From the NCBI GenBank assembly GCA_023383055.1, contig JAHDYP010000020.1, positions 1 through 44,349 on the forward strand: a DNA stretch of 44,349 bases. Direction: 5' to 3'. The translations under genes and the position numbers were made by a program. The notes under the pieces were generated by a model. It was not told the DNA's origin and did no database searches. It worked only from the letters and a program-made list of their open reading frames with translations. This document shows, piece after piece, positions 24,871 to 34,560 of the stretch (position 1 is the stretch's first letter; each line of letters starts with the position of its first letter). Source of the DNA: Verrucomicrobiota bacterium (GTDB lineage: Bacteria > Verrucomicrobiota > Verrucomicrobiia > Limisphaerales > JAHDYP01).

Positions 24871-25808
24871 AGATCCAGGTGCGAAATCTGCGCAAGGAAT
24901 TCGGCCGGACGGTGGCGGTCGACAACATCTCGTTTGGCTTCGATTCCGGGCATGTGTTTGGGTTCGTCGGGCCCAACGGCGCGGGCAAGACCACCACGAT
25001 GCGGATCATTGCCACGATCGAGGAGCCCACCGCCGGCGATGTCCTGCTCAACGGCGTCTCCATCACGGAAGAACCGGAGCTCGCCCGCAAGTTGGTCGGC
25101 TACGTGCCCGATCTGCTGCCCGCGCACGGCGACATGACGGTGCACGAGTATCTCGATTTTTTTGCGCGCGCCTATGGGATGCGGGGGCGGCGGCGTGCCC
25201 GCGCGGTGGCGGCGGTGGAGGAGTTCACCCATGTGACCGGCATCCTCGACAAGCATCTCAAGGCGCTTTCCAAAGGCATGAAACAGCGGGTCAGCCTCGG
25301 GCGCGCGCTGGTCCACGACCCCGAGGTGCTGGTGCTGGACGAACCCGCGGCCGGGCTGGATCCGCGCGCCCGGGTGGAGCTGCGGGAACTGCTCAACCTG
25401 CTGGCCGAGCGGAAGAAGGCGATTCTGATCAGTTCGCACATACTCACGGAGCTCACGGAGATCTGCAACGGGGTTGTGATCATCGAGCGTGGCCGGATTC
25501 TGGAGACCGGCACCATCGAGGAGGTGCTGAAAAAGAGCGCGCCACGGCGCACCGTGATCATCCGCCTGCTCGAGCGGGATCACCATCGCAACCCGCAACT
25601 CCTCAGGGAACTGCTGGAGATGCCGCAGGTTGATCATGCGCGGGAGGTGGCCGGTGAGATTCACTTCGAATCGTCCGGCGACGAATCCGCCGCCTGTGAG
25701 ATCCTGGCGCGGTTGATTGCGCGCGAGTACCGGATCCTCGAGTTCCGGCAGACCAAGGCGAATCTCGAAGACATTTTCATGACGGTGACCCAGGGAGGGG
25801 TGCAATGA
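24867..25808 (+). CDS. ABC transporter ATP-binding protein
   Basis: 313 residues from the ATG at 24867, which overlaps the upstream stop. Walker A GPNGAGKTT (35-43), signature LSKGMKQRVSLGRAL, Walker B VLVLDEPAAGLDP, H-loop SSHILTE. It resembles CcmA/GldA/NatA-type ATPases that partner with large ABC-2 permeases. The frame is open far upstream but that stretch is out of register with the preceding gene and not a fusion. It energises the permease encoded next. Confidence 0.95.
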   Translation: MKIQVRNLRKEFGRTVAVDNISFGFDSGHVFGFVGPNGAGKTTTMRIIATIEEPTAGDVLLNGVSITEEPELARKLVGYVPDLLPAHGDMTVHEYLDFFARAYGMRGRRRARAVAAVEEFTHVTGILDKHLKALSKGMKQRVSLGRALVHDPEVLVLDEPAAGLDPRARVELRELLNLLAERKKAILISSHILTELTEICNGVVIIERGRILETGTIEEVLKKSAPRRTVIIRLLERDHHRNPQLLRELLEMPQVDHAREVAGEIHFESSGDESAACEILARLIAREYRILEFRQTKANLEDIFMTVTQGGVQ

Positions 25809-27352
25809 ACGTGATGGCGAGATTGGGCAGCCGGTTGGCGCGCTGGCGGGACTGGGAGTTGAACCCGGTGGTGGTGAAGGAGCTTCGCCAGGCGGTCCGG
25901 AACTGGTCGGTGACCGGCATGCTGCTGTTGTTTCTGGTGTTGTTGTTTGGCACGTCGCTGATGTTCCTCGTGAGCCAGACCTTCACGTCCCAGTTCAACC
26001 AGCGTCTCGGCGCCCAGATTTTCCAGGCGTTCGTCGTCATCCTGGGCGGGGCGAGCACCCTGTTTATTCCGCTGTACGTGGGGGTTCGGCTCGCCATCGA
26101 ACGCCAGGAAAACAATGTGGATCTGCTCTACATTTCGACGCTCACACCGGGGCGTATCATCCGGGGCAAGTTCTACTGCGGCGCCTACATGACGCTCCTG
26201 TTTTTCAGTGCCTGCATGCCGTTCATGGCGTTCACGAACCTGCTCCGGGGTGTCGATCTGCCCACCGTTTTCTGCATTCTCCTAGTCCTGTTCCTCGTGG
26301 TTTGCTTCGCCGTCCAGGTCGGCATCCTGCTTGCCTGTCTGCCGCTCAGCAAACCCTTCAAGGTCCTGGTGGGGCTGAGCGGAATCGGCATCGCCTTCGT
26401 CGTGCTCAGCAGCGTGGTCGGGCTCGCCCTGGAACTGATGCGTTCCGGCGTGGGCGCCATGATGGCGGGGCGCGATTTCTGGATTGGTTTTTCCACAGCC
26501 GTCGGGATCGGTTTCGCCGGTTTTCTGCTGCTGCATTTCCTCTCGATTGCCCTGATTTCCCCGGCCTCCGCCAACCGCGCGCTGCCGCTGCGGCTCTATC
26601 TGACGGTCCTCTGGTTCTTGAGCGGCGGGCTGAGTTTCCTGTGGGTGCGTCACACGAAGGACACGCGGATGTTGTTGCCGTGGGCCATCGTGATGGGCCT
26701 GCTGCTGTTCGCCGCCTTGTTCGTGGTGATCAGCAACCATGATCAACTCAGCCTGCGCGTGCGGCGCCGGATCCCGCGCGCGCCGGTCAGACGGGCGCTC
26801 GCCTTTCTCTTCTTCAATGGCGCGGCGGGCGGCCTGGCCTGGGTCGCGCTCCTGCTGGCACTGACCTTCGGCGCGACCTGGTGGGCGTTGGATTGGAGTC
26901 TCGACCGGGCCCGGGGTTTCCAGTCTTTGTCGGCGGCCGACGTGAGCGATTTTGCCACGACGGCGGCGGGCGTGATCAGCTATCTGTTTGCCTACGCGCT
27001 CACGGCGCTGCTGGTTCATCGGCGCCTGCTCAGCGGCCGGCCGCCCCGGTTGGCCGGGGTGCTGGCGCTGATCATTCCCGGCGCGCTCGCGGTTGTCCCC
27101 AACCTTGGGATGTTCTTTCTCAATCGCCTCACCTGGGATGCCGTCGAACGCTTGCAGTTGGGTAACCTGTTCAATCTCTTCATCGTGAGAGAATCGGCGC
27201 ATCAGCTGGATCATCTGCTCTGCGCCGGAACCTGGCTGATGATCGCGTGTGCCCTCAACGCCCGGTGGTTCGTCCGGCAGTTTCAGAGCTTCCAACCGCT
27301 CGAAACCGCCGTCACCCCGCCGGCGGAGGCCACGCCGACCGGGCCCAGTTGA
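25805..27352 (+). CDS. ABC-2-type permease
   Basis: 515 residues, with many hydrophobic segments (about 10-12), e.g. MLLLFLVLLFGTSLMFLVS, VILGGASTLFIPLYVGVRLA, VFCILLVLFLVVCFAVQVGI, FAGFLLLHFLSIALI. The start overlaps the ATPase stop (ATGA). NPVVVKELRQAVRNW at the N-terminus is typical of permeases of this operon type. Substrate unknown. A role in envelope assembly or export is inferred from the MoxR/VWA neighbours. Confidence 0.9.
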   Translation: MNVMARLGSRLARWRDWELNPVVVKELRQAVRNWSVTGMLLLFLVLLFGTSLMFLVSQTFTSQFNQRLGAQIFQAFVVILGGASTLFIPLYVGVRLAIERQENNVDLLYISTLTPGRIIRGKFYCGAYMTLLFFSACMPFMAFTNLLRGVDLPTVFCILLVLFLVVCFAVQVGILLACLPLSKPFKVLVGLSGIGIAFVVLSSVVGLALELMRSGVGAMMAGRDFWIGFSTAVGIGFAGFLLLHFLSIALISPASANRALPLRLYLTVLWFLSGGLSFLWVRHTKDTRMLLPWAIVMGLLLFAALFVVISNHDQLSLRVRRRIPRAPVRRALAFLFFNGAAGGLAWVALLLALTFGATWWALDWSLDRARGFQSLSAADVSDFATTAAGVISYLFAYALTALLVHRRLLSGRPPRLAGVLALIIPGALAVVPNLGMFFLNRLTWDAVERLQLGNLFNLFIVRESAHQLDHLLCAGTWLMIACALNARWFVRQFQSFQPLETAVTPPAEATPTGPS

Positions 27353-27357
27353 ACCCG

Positions 27358-28224
27358 ATGAAACCATCTGTACGCCAGGCGCTGCGCGAAGGGGAGCAAC
27401 TCGGCCTCCGTTACTCCCTGCTCATGCCGCAGACGACCGCCAGCGGCGCAACCGGTTCCCGGTTGGGCCGGCGCACCGGCAGTTCGATCGATTTCCAGGA
27501 CTACCGCGACTACGAGCCGGGTGACGATCTCCGGTTCATCGATTGGGGAGTCTATGCGCGAACCGATCGGTTGACGATCAAGCTGTTTCGCGAGGAGGTC
27601 ACTCCCCACCTCGATTTGATCCTCGACGGCTCGCGCTCGATGGGCCTTGAGGAATCGGCCAAACCCGAGGCCGCCGCCAAACTGGGCGCGTTGCTCGCCA
27701 CCGCCGCGGCTAATGTCCAGTGCACCCACGCGGTTTGGCTGTCCGGCGAGGGTTTTCATCGCCTCGCCAACGATTCGCATCCGCCCTCCACCTGGGACGG
27801 ACTGGGGTTCGACAGTGTCCGCAACCTGGACCAGTCGCTGGATCTGCTCGGCCCGAGGCTGCGTCGGCTCGGAGTCCGCGTCTTGATCAGCGACTTGCTT
27901 TGGCCGGCACAGCCGATCCACACGATCCGCCGCCTGCGCGAAGGCGCCGCCGCTCTGTTCGTCATCCAGTTGCTGGGGCGCGATGACGTCACCCCGCCCG
28001 AGCAGGGGAGCCTGCGGCTGATCGACAGCGAGACCGGCGAGACGACCGAGCTTTACGTCGATGCCGGCGTCAGCCGGCAATACCGCGACGGGCTCGCCCG
28101 TCTGCAGCAGTCCTGGGACGACACCTGCCGGCAGTGTGGGGCTCACCTGACCACGTTGATCGCCGAGGAACTGGAGAGTTCCCTGGCTCGGCTCGAGAGT
28201 ATGCAACTGGTCGCGCCGGCCTGA
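27358..28224 (+). CDS. DUF58 domain protein
   Basis: 288 residues from the ATG at 27358. The DUF58 core motif is plain: SIDFQDYRDYEPGDDLRFID then W..YARTDRL..K.F.EE (about 49-80), followed by a VWA-like domain with a degenerate metal site (LDGSRSMG). DUF58 proteins interact with MoxR ATPases. It starts 5 nt after the permease stop. Confidence 0.94.
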   Translation: MKPSVRQALREGEQLGLRYSLLMPQTTASGATGSRLGRRTGSSIDFQDYRDYEPGDDLRFIDWGVYARTDRLTIKLFREEVTPHLDLILDGSRSMGLEESAKPEAAAKLGALLATAAANVQCTHAVWLSGEGFHRLANDSHPPSTWDGLGFDSVRNLDQSLDLLGPRLRRLGVRVLISDLLWPAQPIHTIRRLREGAAALFVIQLLGRDDVTPPEQGSLRLIDSETGETTELYVDAGVSRQYRDGLARLQQSWDDTCRQCGAHLTTLIAEELESSLARLESMQLVAPA

Positions 28225-28236
28225 ACCGGGCAACGC

Positions 28237-30003
28237 ATGTTTCCCTTTTTTGTCTATCCTCTGGCCCTGCTGGCGCTGGCCGCGTTGCCCGTGCTGGCGG
28301 CCATCTACCTGTTCCGGCATCGCTTTCGTCGGCGTACCGTCTCCAGTCTCCTGCTCTGGCGTTTCCAGATGCCTTCCCGGGAGGGCGGGGCGAAGATCCA
28401 GCGGATTCAGCTGCCGCTGCTCTTTTTCCTGGAGCTGCTTGCGTTGCTCTGCCTGGTGATGGCGGCCTCCGGTCCCCAGTGGCGGCAACCCGGCGCCGGC
28501 CGGCCGCTCATCGTGGTTCTGGACGACTCGTTTTCCATGCGCGCCGTCTATGAGGCGGTGTCGGCGCGGGACCGTGCGCTCGAGTATCTCGAGCGCCATT
28601 TCCGGCGGCAACCGCCTCCCTCCGTCCGCCTGGTGCTCGCGGGGTCGCAGCCCCGCCTGGCGGGCGCGCCGGTCCGGACCTGGTCGGAATTGGCGCGGCA
28701 GTTGGTTGGGTGGACCTGCCACGCGCCGCAGGCGGCGCTGGAGGCTGCGCTCACGCTCGCGTCGGAACTTGGCAATCAGCAGGCCAACATTCTGATCCTG
28801 ACCGACCATCCGCCGGTCGACGAACGAATGGCGGGTGACCGGCTGCGGTGGCACGCCTTTGGCCAGCCTTCGGCCAACCTGGCGATCGTCAACGCATCCC
28901 GGGTTTCCCACGCCGAGCAGGACCGGTGTCTGCTCGAGATCGCCAATTATGCGGCCACGCCGCAATTGGCCAGGGTGACCGTCCAAGCCGGCTCGAACAC
29001 CCTCCAGACCTCGAGTCTGACCCTGGCACCGAACGAACGGCAGCGCCTCGTTTTTGAGATCCCGGGCCGCGCTCCGCTCCTCGAGGCCGCGCTGGAACCT
29101 GACGCGCTGGGCGAAGATAACACCGTTCAGCTGTTGCCGCCGATTCGGCCGCGCGTGCGGGTCCAGGTCGCGATCACCAATGCCGCCATGCACGAACTGC
29201 TTTCGCGGACACTCGAGGTCACCGGCCTCCGGGCCGCGCTCTCGGTGGACCCCGAACTGGTCATCCACCAGGCCAGCGGCGCGGTTCACGGCACCAATGC
29301 CTGGGACCTTCGCTGGGTGTTGCCCTCGGCCGAGGAGGGGGTGGCGTTCACGGGGCCGTTTGTCATCGATACCAGCCACCCGTTGACCGAGGGCCTGGCG
29401 CTCGAGGGTATGGTCTGGACCGCTGCAACCAACCTGGCGCTTTCTCCCGGAACCGTGCCCGTCATTACCGCCGGCAACATCCCCCTGGTGCTCGCGCGCG
29501 AAGACGCCCTGGGTCGACGTCACTTGACGCTCAACCTCGACCCCGGCCTTTCGACGCTCCACAACACCCCGGGCTGGCCGATCTTGTTCTGGAACCTGCT
29601 TCGTTGGCGGGCGACCGAGCAACCCGGATTGTCAGAGCGGAACTTCCGGCTCGGCGCCGAGGTCGAGCTCCGGACGGCCGGCCAGCCGGCAACGGTCACC
29701 CGGCCGGATGGGGTCGTGGTTCAGTTCGTCGAAACCAGCGACCGCCTCTCTCTCGAGACGCCGTTGCCCGGTCATTACCTGGTGAGCCTGGGAACGGCCA
29801 CCAACGCCTTCGTGGTGAATCCGCTGGCCGCGGATGAATCGGCACTGACGGGCTGCGCGACCGGCCGTTGGGGCGGGTGGAAAGACGAGGAAGCGCAACG
29901 CCGCCAGTTGGCTTCGGCAGTCTGGATCTTTGGACTGGCCGCATTGGCGATCATGGTCGTCCACCTCGTTCTCCTCGCCCCGCGCGCGAAAGGATCGAGA
30001 TGA
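28237..30003 (+). CDS. BatA-like VWA membrane protein
   Basis: 588 residues. N-terminal BatA-type region with two membrane helices (LALLALAALPVLAAIYLF; LLFFLELLALLCLVMAAS), then a VWA domain with an intact MIDAS motif (VVLDDSFSM, about residue 95). A long periplasmic C-terminal part follows, then a last helix (IFGLAALAIMVVHLVLL). It resembles BatA/BatB of aerotolerance operons. Starts 12 nt after the DUF58 gene and overlaps the next gene (ATGA). Confidence 0.9.
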   Translation: MFPFFVYPLALLALAALPVLAAIYLFRHRFRRRTVSSLLLWRFQMPSREGGAKIQRIQLPLLFFLELLALLCLVMAASGPQWRQPGAGRPLIVVLDDSFSMRAVYEAVSARDRALEYLERHFRRQPPPSVRLVLAGSQPRLAGAPVRTWSELARQLVGWTCHAPQAALEAALTLASELGNQQANILILTDHPPVDERMAGDRLRWHAFGQPSANLAIVNASRVSHAEQDRCLLEIANYAATPQLARVTVQAGSNTLQTSSLTLAPNERQRLVFEIPGRAPLLEAALEPDALGEDNTVQLLPPIRPRVRVQVAITNAAMHELLSRTLEVTGLRAALSVDPELVIHQASGAVHGTNAWDLRWVLPSAEEGVAFTGPFVIDTSHPLTEGLALEGMVWTAATNLALSPGTVPVITAGNIPLVLAREDALGRRHLTLNLDPGLSTLHNTPGWPILFWNLLRWRATEQPGLSERNFRLGAEVELRTAGQPATVTRPDGVVVQFVETSDRLSLETPLPGHYLVSLGTATNAFVVNPLAADESALTGCATGRWGGWKDEEAQRRQLASAVWIFGLAALAIMVVHLVLLAPRAKGSR

Positions 30004-32846
30004 TCGTCCTGTTTCAACCGGCGTGGCTGCTTCTCCTGATCCCGCTGGCGGCGGCTTGGCTCGCCTGGCCGCTGCCCCATGCCGGCCTGCGCCTCCTCCG
30101 GGCCGTCACGTTTCTCCTCGTGGTGCTCGCCATCGCCGGGCTCGCTCTCAAGCTGCCCGACCGCGCCGGGTCGGTGGTTGTGGTGGCGGACGTCAGTGAA
30201 TCGATGCCGGACGGCGCGGCCGCCGCCCAGAAGGAGATCGTCGATCTGCTCCACAAATCGATGGGCCCTCGGGATCTGCTGGGCGTGGTGGCCTATGGTC
30301 GGGAAACCGTCGTGGAACGGTCGCCTCAACGGGGCGTGTTCAGCGGTTTCACCGCGCGCGTCGGCCGCGAGCATTCCCGCTTGAACGACGCGATCGAGAC
30401 GGCCCTGAACCTGATCCCCTCCGGCGAAGGCGGGCGGATCCTGGTCTTGTCCGATGGCAAGTGGACCGGCCAGGATCCGCTGTCGGCGGCGGCGCGCGCG
30501 GCGGGGCGTGGGATTGCGGTCGATTATCGATTGCTGGCCCGGCCGCAGGTCAGCGATCTGGCGCTGCAGTCCTTCCTCAGCCCCGCGTCCGTGTCACCCG
30601 GACAGGCTTACGTGCTCAGCGCCTGGATCCAGTCACCCGTTGACCAGGAGATCCAGTACCAGCTCCGGCGCGGTCCGGTCGTTCTCGCAAGCGGTTCGAA
30701 GCCGATCCCCGCCGGTCTCTCCCGGTTGATGTTCCGCGACCGCGCGGAGCAGTCCGGCCTCTCGGAATACCTCCTCTCGATCACGGGTGCTGACGACGAT
30801 CCGATCCCCCAGAACAACCAGGCCCGCGCGCTCGTCAGCGTCGAAGGCGCGCGCCCGCTCCTGGTGGTCGCCCCGGACGGCGCGGAATCCGGGCTCAACC
30901 GGCTCCTCCGCGCTGGTGGCCTCGACGTGGCCGGCCGCTCCCCCGCGGAATGCCGATGGACGCTCGAGGAATTGTCACAGTACAGCGGGGTGCTGATCGA
31001 GAATGTGCCCGCACCCCGGATCGGGACGACCGGGATGGAGACGTTGGCGGCGTGGGTCGAGGAAGCCGGGGCCGGCCTGATGCTGACCGGCGGTCAACGG
31101 GCTTACGGACCGGGCGGCTATTTCAAGTCGCCCCTCGACCGGATCCTTCCGGTGTCGATGGAAATGCGCCGCGAACACCGCAAGCTTTCACTGGCCATCG
31201 TCGTCACGCTCGATCGTTCCGGCAGCATGGCCGCCCCGGCCGGTGCCGGCCGCACCAAGATGGACCTCGCCAACATCGGCACTGTCCAGGTGCTCGATCT
31301 GCTCGCGCCCACGGACGAACTGGGAGTGATCGCGGTCGACAGCTCGCCTCACGTGATCGTGCCGATCGATACCGTCGAGCACAACCAGGGCATGCGCGCT
31401 TCGATCCTTGGCATCCACTCCATGGGCGGCGGCATCTTCATCTATGAAGCCCTCTCGTCCGCCGCCCGCATGCTCCTCGATGCCCGGGCCGAAACCCGGC
31501 ACATCATTTTGTTCGCCGACGCCGCGGATTCGGAAGCGCCCGGCCGCTACGCCGAATTGCTTGAGCAATGCCGCGAGGCCAACATCACGGTCAGCGTCGT
31601 TGGACTCGGCACCGTGGCCGACGTCGACGCGCGGTTGCTGCAGGACATCGCGGCCCGCGGGGGTGGCACCTGCTACTTCACCGACAGCCCGGAGGAAATC
31701 CCACGGCTCTTCGCCCAGGACACCTTTTCGGTGGCTCGCAGCACCTTTGTCGACGCTTCCAGCCCGTTCCAGATCACGAGCGGATTCTCCCTCCTGGGCG
31801 CGGCGCCCCCCGGGTCACCCCCGTCGCTCGGCGGCTACAACCTCTGCTATGCCCGGCCCGAAGCCAACCTCGCCGCGGTCACCACCGACGAGTATACCGC
31901 GCCGGTGGTCGCTTCCTGGAACGCCGGCAACGGACGGGTGCTCTGTTTCACGGGCGAAGCCGATGGCAAGTTCAGCGGACCGCTCGCCGCCTGGGAACAG
32001 GTCGGTGAGTTCTACGCCACCCTGGGCCGCTGGACCGCGGGCAAATCCCAACCCCTGCCGAATGACCTCCTCCTCACCCAGGAGGTCCGCGACGGCGTTT
32101 GTATCGTCCAGCTCCATCTCGATCCGGAGCGCGATGCCGATCCCTTCGCGGCCCCACCCCGCATCCGCATTCTGCAGGGGCTCCCTGGAACGACACCGGC
32201 GCGCGAGTCGGCCACCCTGCAATGGAAGACCGCCGACCTGCTCGAGTTCACCCTCCCCATGACCGGTCGCGCAACGGTCCTCAACACGGTCGAAATCCCC
32301 GGCCAGACCCCGGTCACCCTCCCGCCGGTCTGCCTGCCGTTCTCGCCCGAGTTCGCCCCGGATCAACCCGGTCGCGGGGCCAGTGCCCTTGCCCGGATCG
32401 CCCGGACCGCCGGTGGCCGCGAGTTGATCGAGATTCCCGGCATTTGGGACTCTCTCCCGGTTCGCCCGCAATACGTGTCGCTCATGCCCTGGTTGCTGCT
32501 CGCCGCCGTCCTGCTGTTCCTGCTCGAGATCTTCGAACGCCGGACGGGGTGGCTCTCACGGTTGCGTCAGACCCGCCGGACCGAGCCGGAGGCGTCTGCG
32601 TCAGCGGTGTTGGCCGGCGATGCCGCCGCCGCGTCCAGGACGGCCCCGCGAGGCGGTCGCGCCTGGTTTGCGCGAAAGGCGCGCGCTCCCCTCACGGCCG
32701 GCGCCGCGCCGCCTTCTTCCGTGTCCCCCGCGACGGCCGCGAGTCCGGCTCCCGAGACATCCGCTCCCGGCGATCCTCTCGATGCCTTCCGTCAGGCCCG
32801 GGAACGTGCCACCCGCCGCACCGGAAAACCGACCGCGCCGGATTGA
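30000..32846 (+). CDS. Large double-VWA membrane protein
   Basis: 948 residues from the ATG at 30000, which overlaps the previous stop. N-terminal helices (AWLLLLIPLAAAWLAWPL; AVTFLLVVLAIAGLAL), a first VWA domain (VVVADVSESM), a glutamine-amidotransferase-like segment (about 285-390), and a second VWA domain with a full MIDAS (VVTLDRSGSMA, near 398). A C-terminal helix (LMPWLLLAAVLLFLLEIF, about 828-845) is followed by an Ala/Pro-rich cytoplasmic tail. This is the last gene of the operon. Two VWA domains plus an amidotransferase-like fold is known among planctomycete and verrucomicrobial MoxR operons. Confidence 0.88.
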   Translation: MIVLFQPAWLLLLIPLAAAWLAWPLPHAGLRLLRAVTFLLVVLAIAGLALKLPDRAGSVVVVADVSESMPDGAAAAQKEIVDLLHKSMGPRDLLGVVAYGRETVVERSPQRGVFSGFTARVGREHSRLNDAIETALNLIPSGEGGRILVLSDGKWTGQDPLSAAARAAGRGIAVDYRLLARPQVSDLALQSFLSPASVSPGQAYVLSAWIQSPVDQEIQYQLRRGPVVLASGSKPIPAGLSRLMFRDRAEQSGLSEYLLSITGADDDPIPQNNQARALVSVEGARPLLVVAPDGAESGLNRLLRAGGLDVAGRSPAECRWTLEELSQYSGVLIENVPAPRIGTTGMETLAAWVEEAGAGLMLTGGQRAYGPGGYFKSPLDRILPVSMEMRREHRKLSLAIVVTLDRSGSMAAPAGAGRTKMDLANIGTVQVLDLLAPTDELGVIAVDSSPHVIVPIDTVEHNQGMRASILGIHSMGGGIFIYEALSSAARMLLDARAETRHIILFADAADSEAPGRYAELLEQCREANITVSVVGLGTVADVDARLLQDIAARGGGTCYFTDSPEEIPRLFAQDTFSVARSTFVDASSPFQITSGFSLLGAAPPGSPPSLGGYNLCYARPEANLAAVTTDEYTAPVVASWNAGNGRVLCFTGEADGKFSGPLAAWEQVGEFYATLGRWTAGKSQPLPNDLLLTQEVRDGVCIVQLHLDPERDADPFAAPPRIRILQGLPGTTPARESATLQWKTADLLEFTLPMTGRATVLNTVEIPGQTPVTLPPVCLPFSPEFAPDQPGRGASALARIARTAGGRELIEIPGIWDSLPVRPQYVSLMPWLLLAAVLLFLLEIFERRTGWLSRLRQTRRTEPEASASAVLAGDAAAASRTAPRGGRAWFARKARAPLTAGAAPPSSVSPATAASPAPETSAPGDPLDAFRQARERATRRTGKPTAPD

Positions 32847-32977
32847 TACCCCGGATGGATCCGCGTTGCCGCGCGGTTGCGATTCCGTCTTGAAGCGCCG
32901 GGGTCGATGGGGCAGGGTCCACGCTTGCGAAGTGGCGAATGCCAACCGCGCGGTCGGACTGAGACACGATTCATACC

Positions 32978-34459
32978 ATGCCCAACCTACCCCGGCTCAC
33001 CGTGACGCAATGGCTGATCTGCATCATCGCGGCGATCGGCTTTGCGTTCGACATTTACGAACTGCTGATGCTGCCGCTCATTATCAAGCCGGCGCTGGCG
33101 TCGCTGGGCGGTCTTGGGCCGGATGGCTTGCCGCTGCTGGTGCCCGGTTCGCCCGAGTATGTGCAGTGGGCGCGGACGTTGTTTTTCGTGCCCGCCATTG
33201 CGGGGGGCGTGTTCGGGTTGCTGGGTGGTTACCTGACGGATCGCCTGGGGCGCCGGCGGGTGCTCACGTTCAGCATTTTGCTGTACGCGTTTTCGGCCTG
33301 CGCCGCCGGTTATGCGACTTCGCTGACGCAGTTGCTGGTGTTTCGTTGTCTGGTGTTCATCGGCGTGTGCGTTGAGTTTGTGGCGGCGGTGGCTTGGCTG
33401 GCGGAGTTATTTCCCGACCGGAATCAACGTGAGAAAGTGCTCGGGTACACGCAGGCGTTTTCGTCGTTTGGCGGTTTGCTGGTAGGCGCCATGAACGTGC
33501 TGGCGGCGAAAGTGGCGCTGGATCTGCCGGCCATCCACGGCGGTCACGAAGCCTGGCGTTACACCCTCATTTCGGGTGTCATTCCGGCCATCCCGCTGAT
33601 CCTGATCCGTCCGTTCCTGCCGGAATCGCCCGAGTGGCAGCGCAAGCGCGAGGCCGGCCGGCTCAAACGGCCCAGCGTGCTGGCCCTGTTCAGTCCGGAG
33701 CTGTGGCGGACGACCGTGTTGACCACGCTGGTCTTCGCCGCGAGCTACGGCATTGCGTTTGGCGCGATTCAGCAACTGCCGCAGATCCTCGGCGCCCAAC
33801 GCGTCGGCACGCCGAGCGAAGCCGGCCATGGGGCGATGATTGCGACGGCGAAGGCGGCGGTGGGCGAAGCGGTGGCGGCGGCGAAGGCGGCGGGCCAGCC
33901 GGAGCTGACGGCGGGTCAACGACGTCAGATTGCCGGCAACGCCTCCGACGCGGCGGTGGCCAAGGTCACGCTCTGGCAGGAGGTGGGCGGATTGGTGGGG
34001 CGGTTCGTGTTCGCGATGATTGCGGTGCAGATCCTCAGCCGGCGGACCCTGCTGCGGGTGTTCCAGTTGCCGGCACTCCTGTTTGTGCCCCTGTTTTTCT
34101 GGTGGATCTCGACTGTGCTCGGCAACCCGGACACGCTGATCTGGATCAAGCTGGGGGTTTTCGTGGCCGGATTGCTGACCATCGCGCAGTTCAGCTTCTG
34201 GGGGAACTACATCCCGCTGGTGTTCCCGCTGCACCTCCGAGGGACCGGGGAGAGCTTCGCCGCCAACATCGGCGGACGCGTGATCGGCACGGCCGCGGCT
34301 TGGTTCACCATCACGCTTTCGGCTTCGACTCCGCCCAGCCCCGCAAGAATCGCCGTCGTCGGCGGCTGCGTGGCCGGATGCTACGTGCTCATGGGGGCCA
34401 TTCTCACGCGCTGGCTGCCCGAACCGAAGGAGGGAGCGCTGAAGGAGAGTGAAACGTGA
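32978..34459 (+). CDS. Major facilitator superfamily transporter
   Basis: 493 residues and about 12 membrane helices. MFS hallmarks: FGLLGGYLTDRLGRRRVLT (loop 2-3), RCLVFIGVCVEFVAAVAWLAELFPDRNQREKVLG (helices 4-5) and PESPEWQRKREAG after helix 6. A long central loop (about 270-330) rich in Ala/Lys separates the halves. It resembles sugar/metabolite:H+ symporters. Substrate unknown. Its last codons run into a short tandem repeat array that supplies the stop codon. Confidence 0.92.
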   Translation: MPNLPRLTVTQWLICIIAAIGFAFDIYELLMLPLIIKPALASLGGLGPDGLPLLVPGSPEYVQWARTLFFVPAIAGGVFGLLGGYLTDRLGRRRVLTFSILLYAFSACAAGYATSLTQLLVFRCLVFIGVCVEFVAAVAWLAELFPDRNQREKVLGYTQAFSSFGGLLVGAMNVLAAKVALDLPAIHGGHEAWRYTLISGVIPAIPLILIRPFLPESPEWQRKREAGRLKRPSVLALFSPELWRTTVLTTLVFAASYGIAFGAIQQLPQILGAQRVGTPSEAGHGAMIATAKAAVGEAVAAAKAAGQPELTAGQRRQIAGNASDAAVAKVTLWQEVGGLVGRFVFAMIAVQILSRRTLLRVFQLPALLFVPLFFWWISTVLGNPDTLIWIKLGVFVAGLLTIAQFSFWGNYIPLVFPLHLRGTGESFAANIGGRVIGTAAAWFTITLSASTPPSPARIAVVGGCVAGCYVLMGAILTRWLPEPKEGALKESET

Positions 34460-34550
34460 GGAGTGAAACGTGAAGCGTGAAGCGTGAAACGTGAGGAGTG
34501 AAGCGTGAAAGGTGAAAGGTGAGGAGTGAAATGCGAGGAGTGAAACGTGA
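34448..34550. repeat. Short tandem repeat array, GTGAARSGTGA type
   Basis: A run of imperfect 7-8-bp units (GTGAAACGTGAGGA, GTGAAGCGTGAA, GTGAAAGGTGA ...), about 12 in a row. It begins inside the last codons of the MFS gene, and its TGA is the stop. A slippage-prone array of no obvious coding meaning. Confidence 0.85.
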
Positions 34551-34560
34551 TCTTTAACGC

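Noticed and set aside
27283..29622. Very long minus-strand open frame under the DUF58 and BatA-like genes
   Set aside because: High-GC shadow. The plus strand carries recognised DUF58 and VWA motifs and coupled starts.
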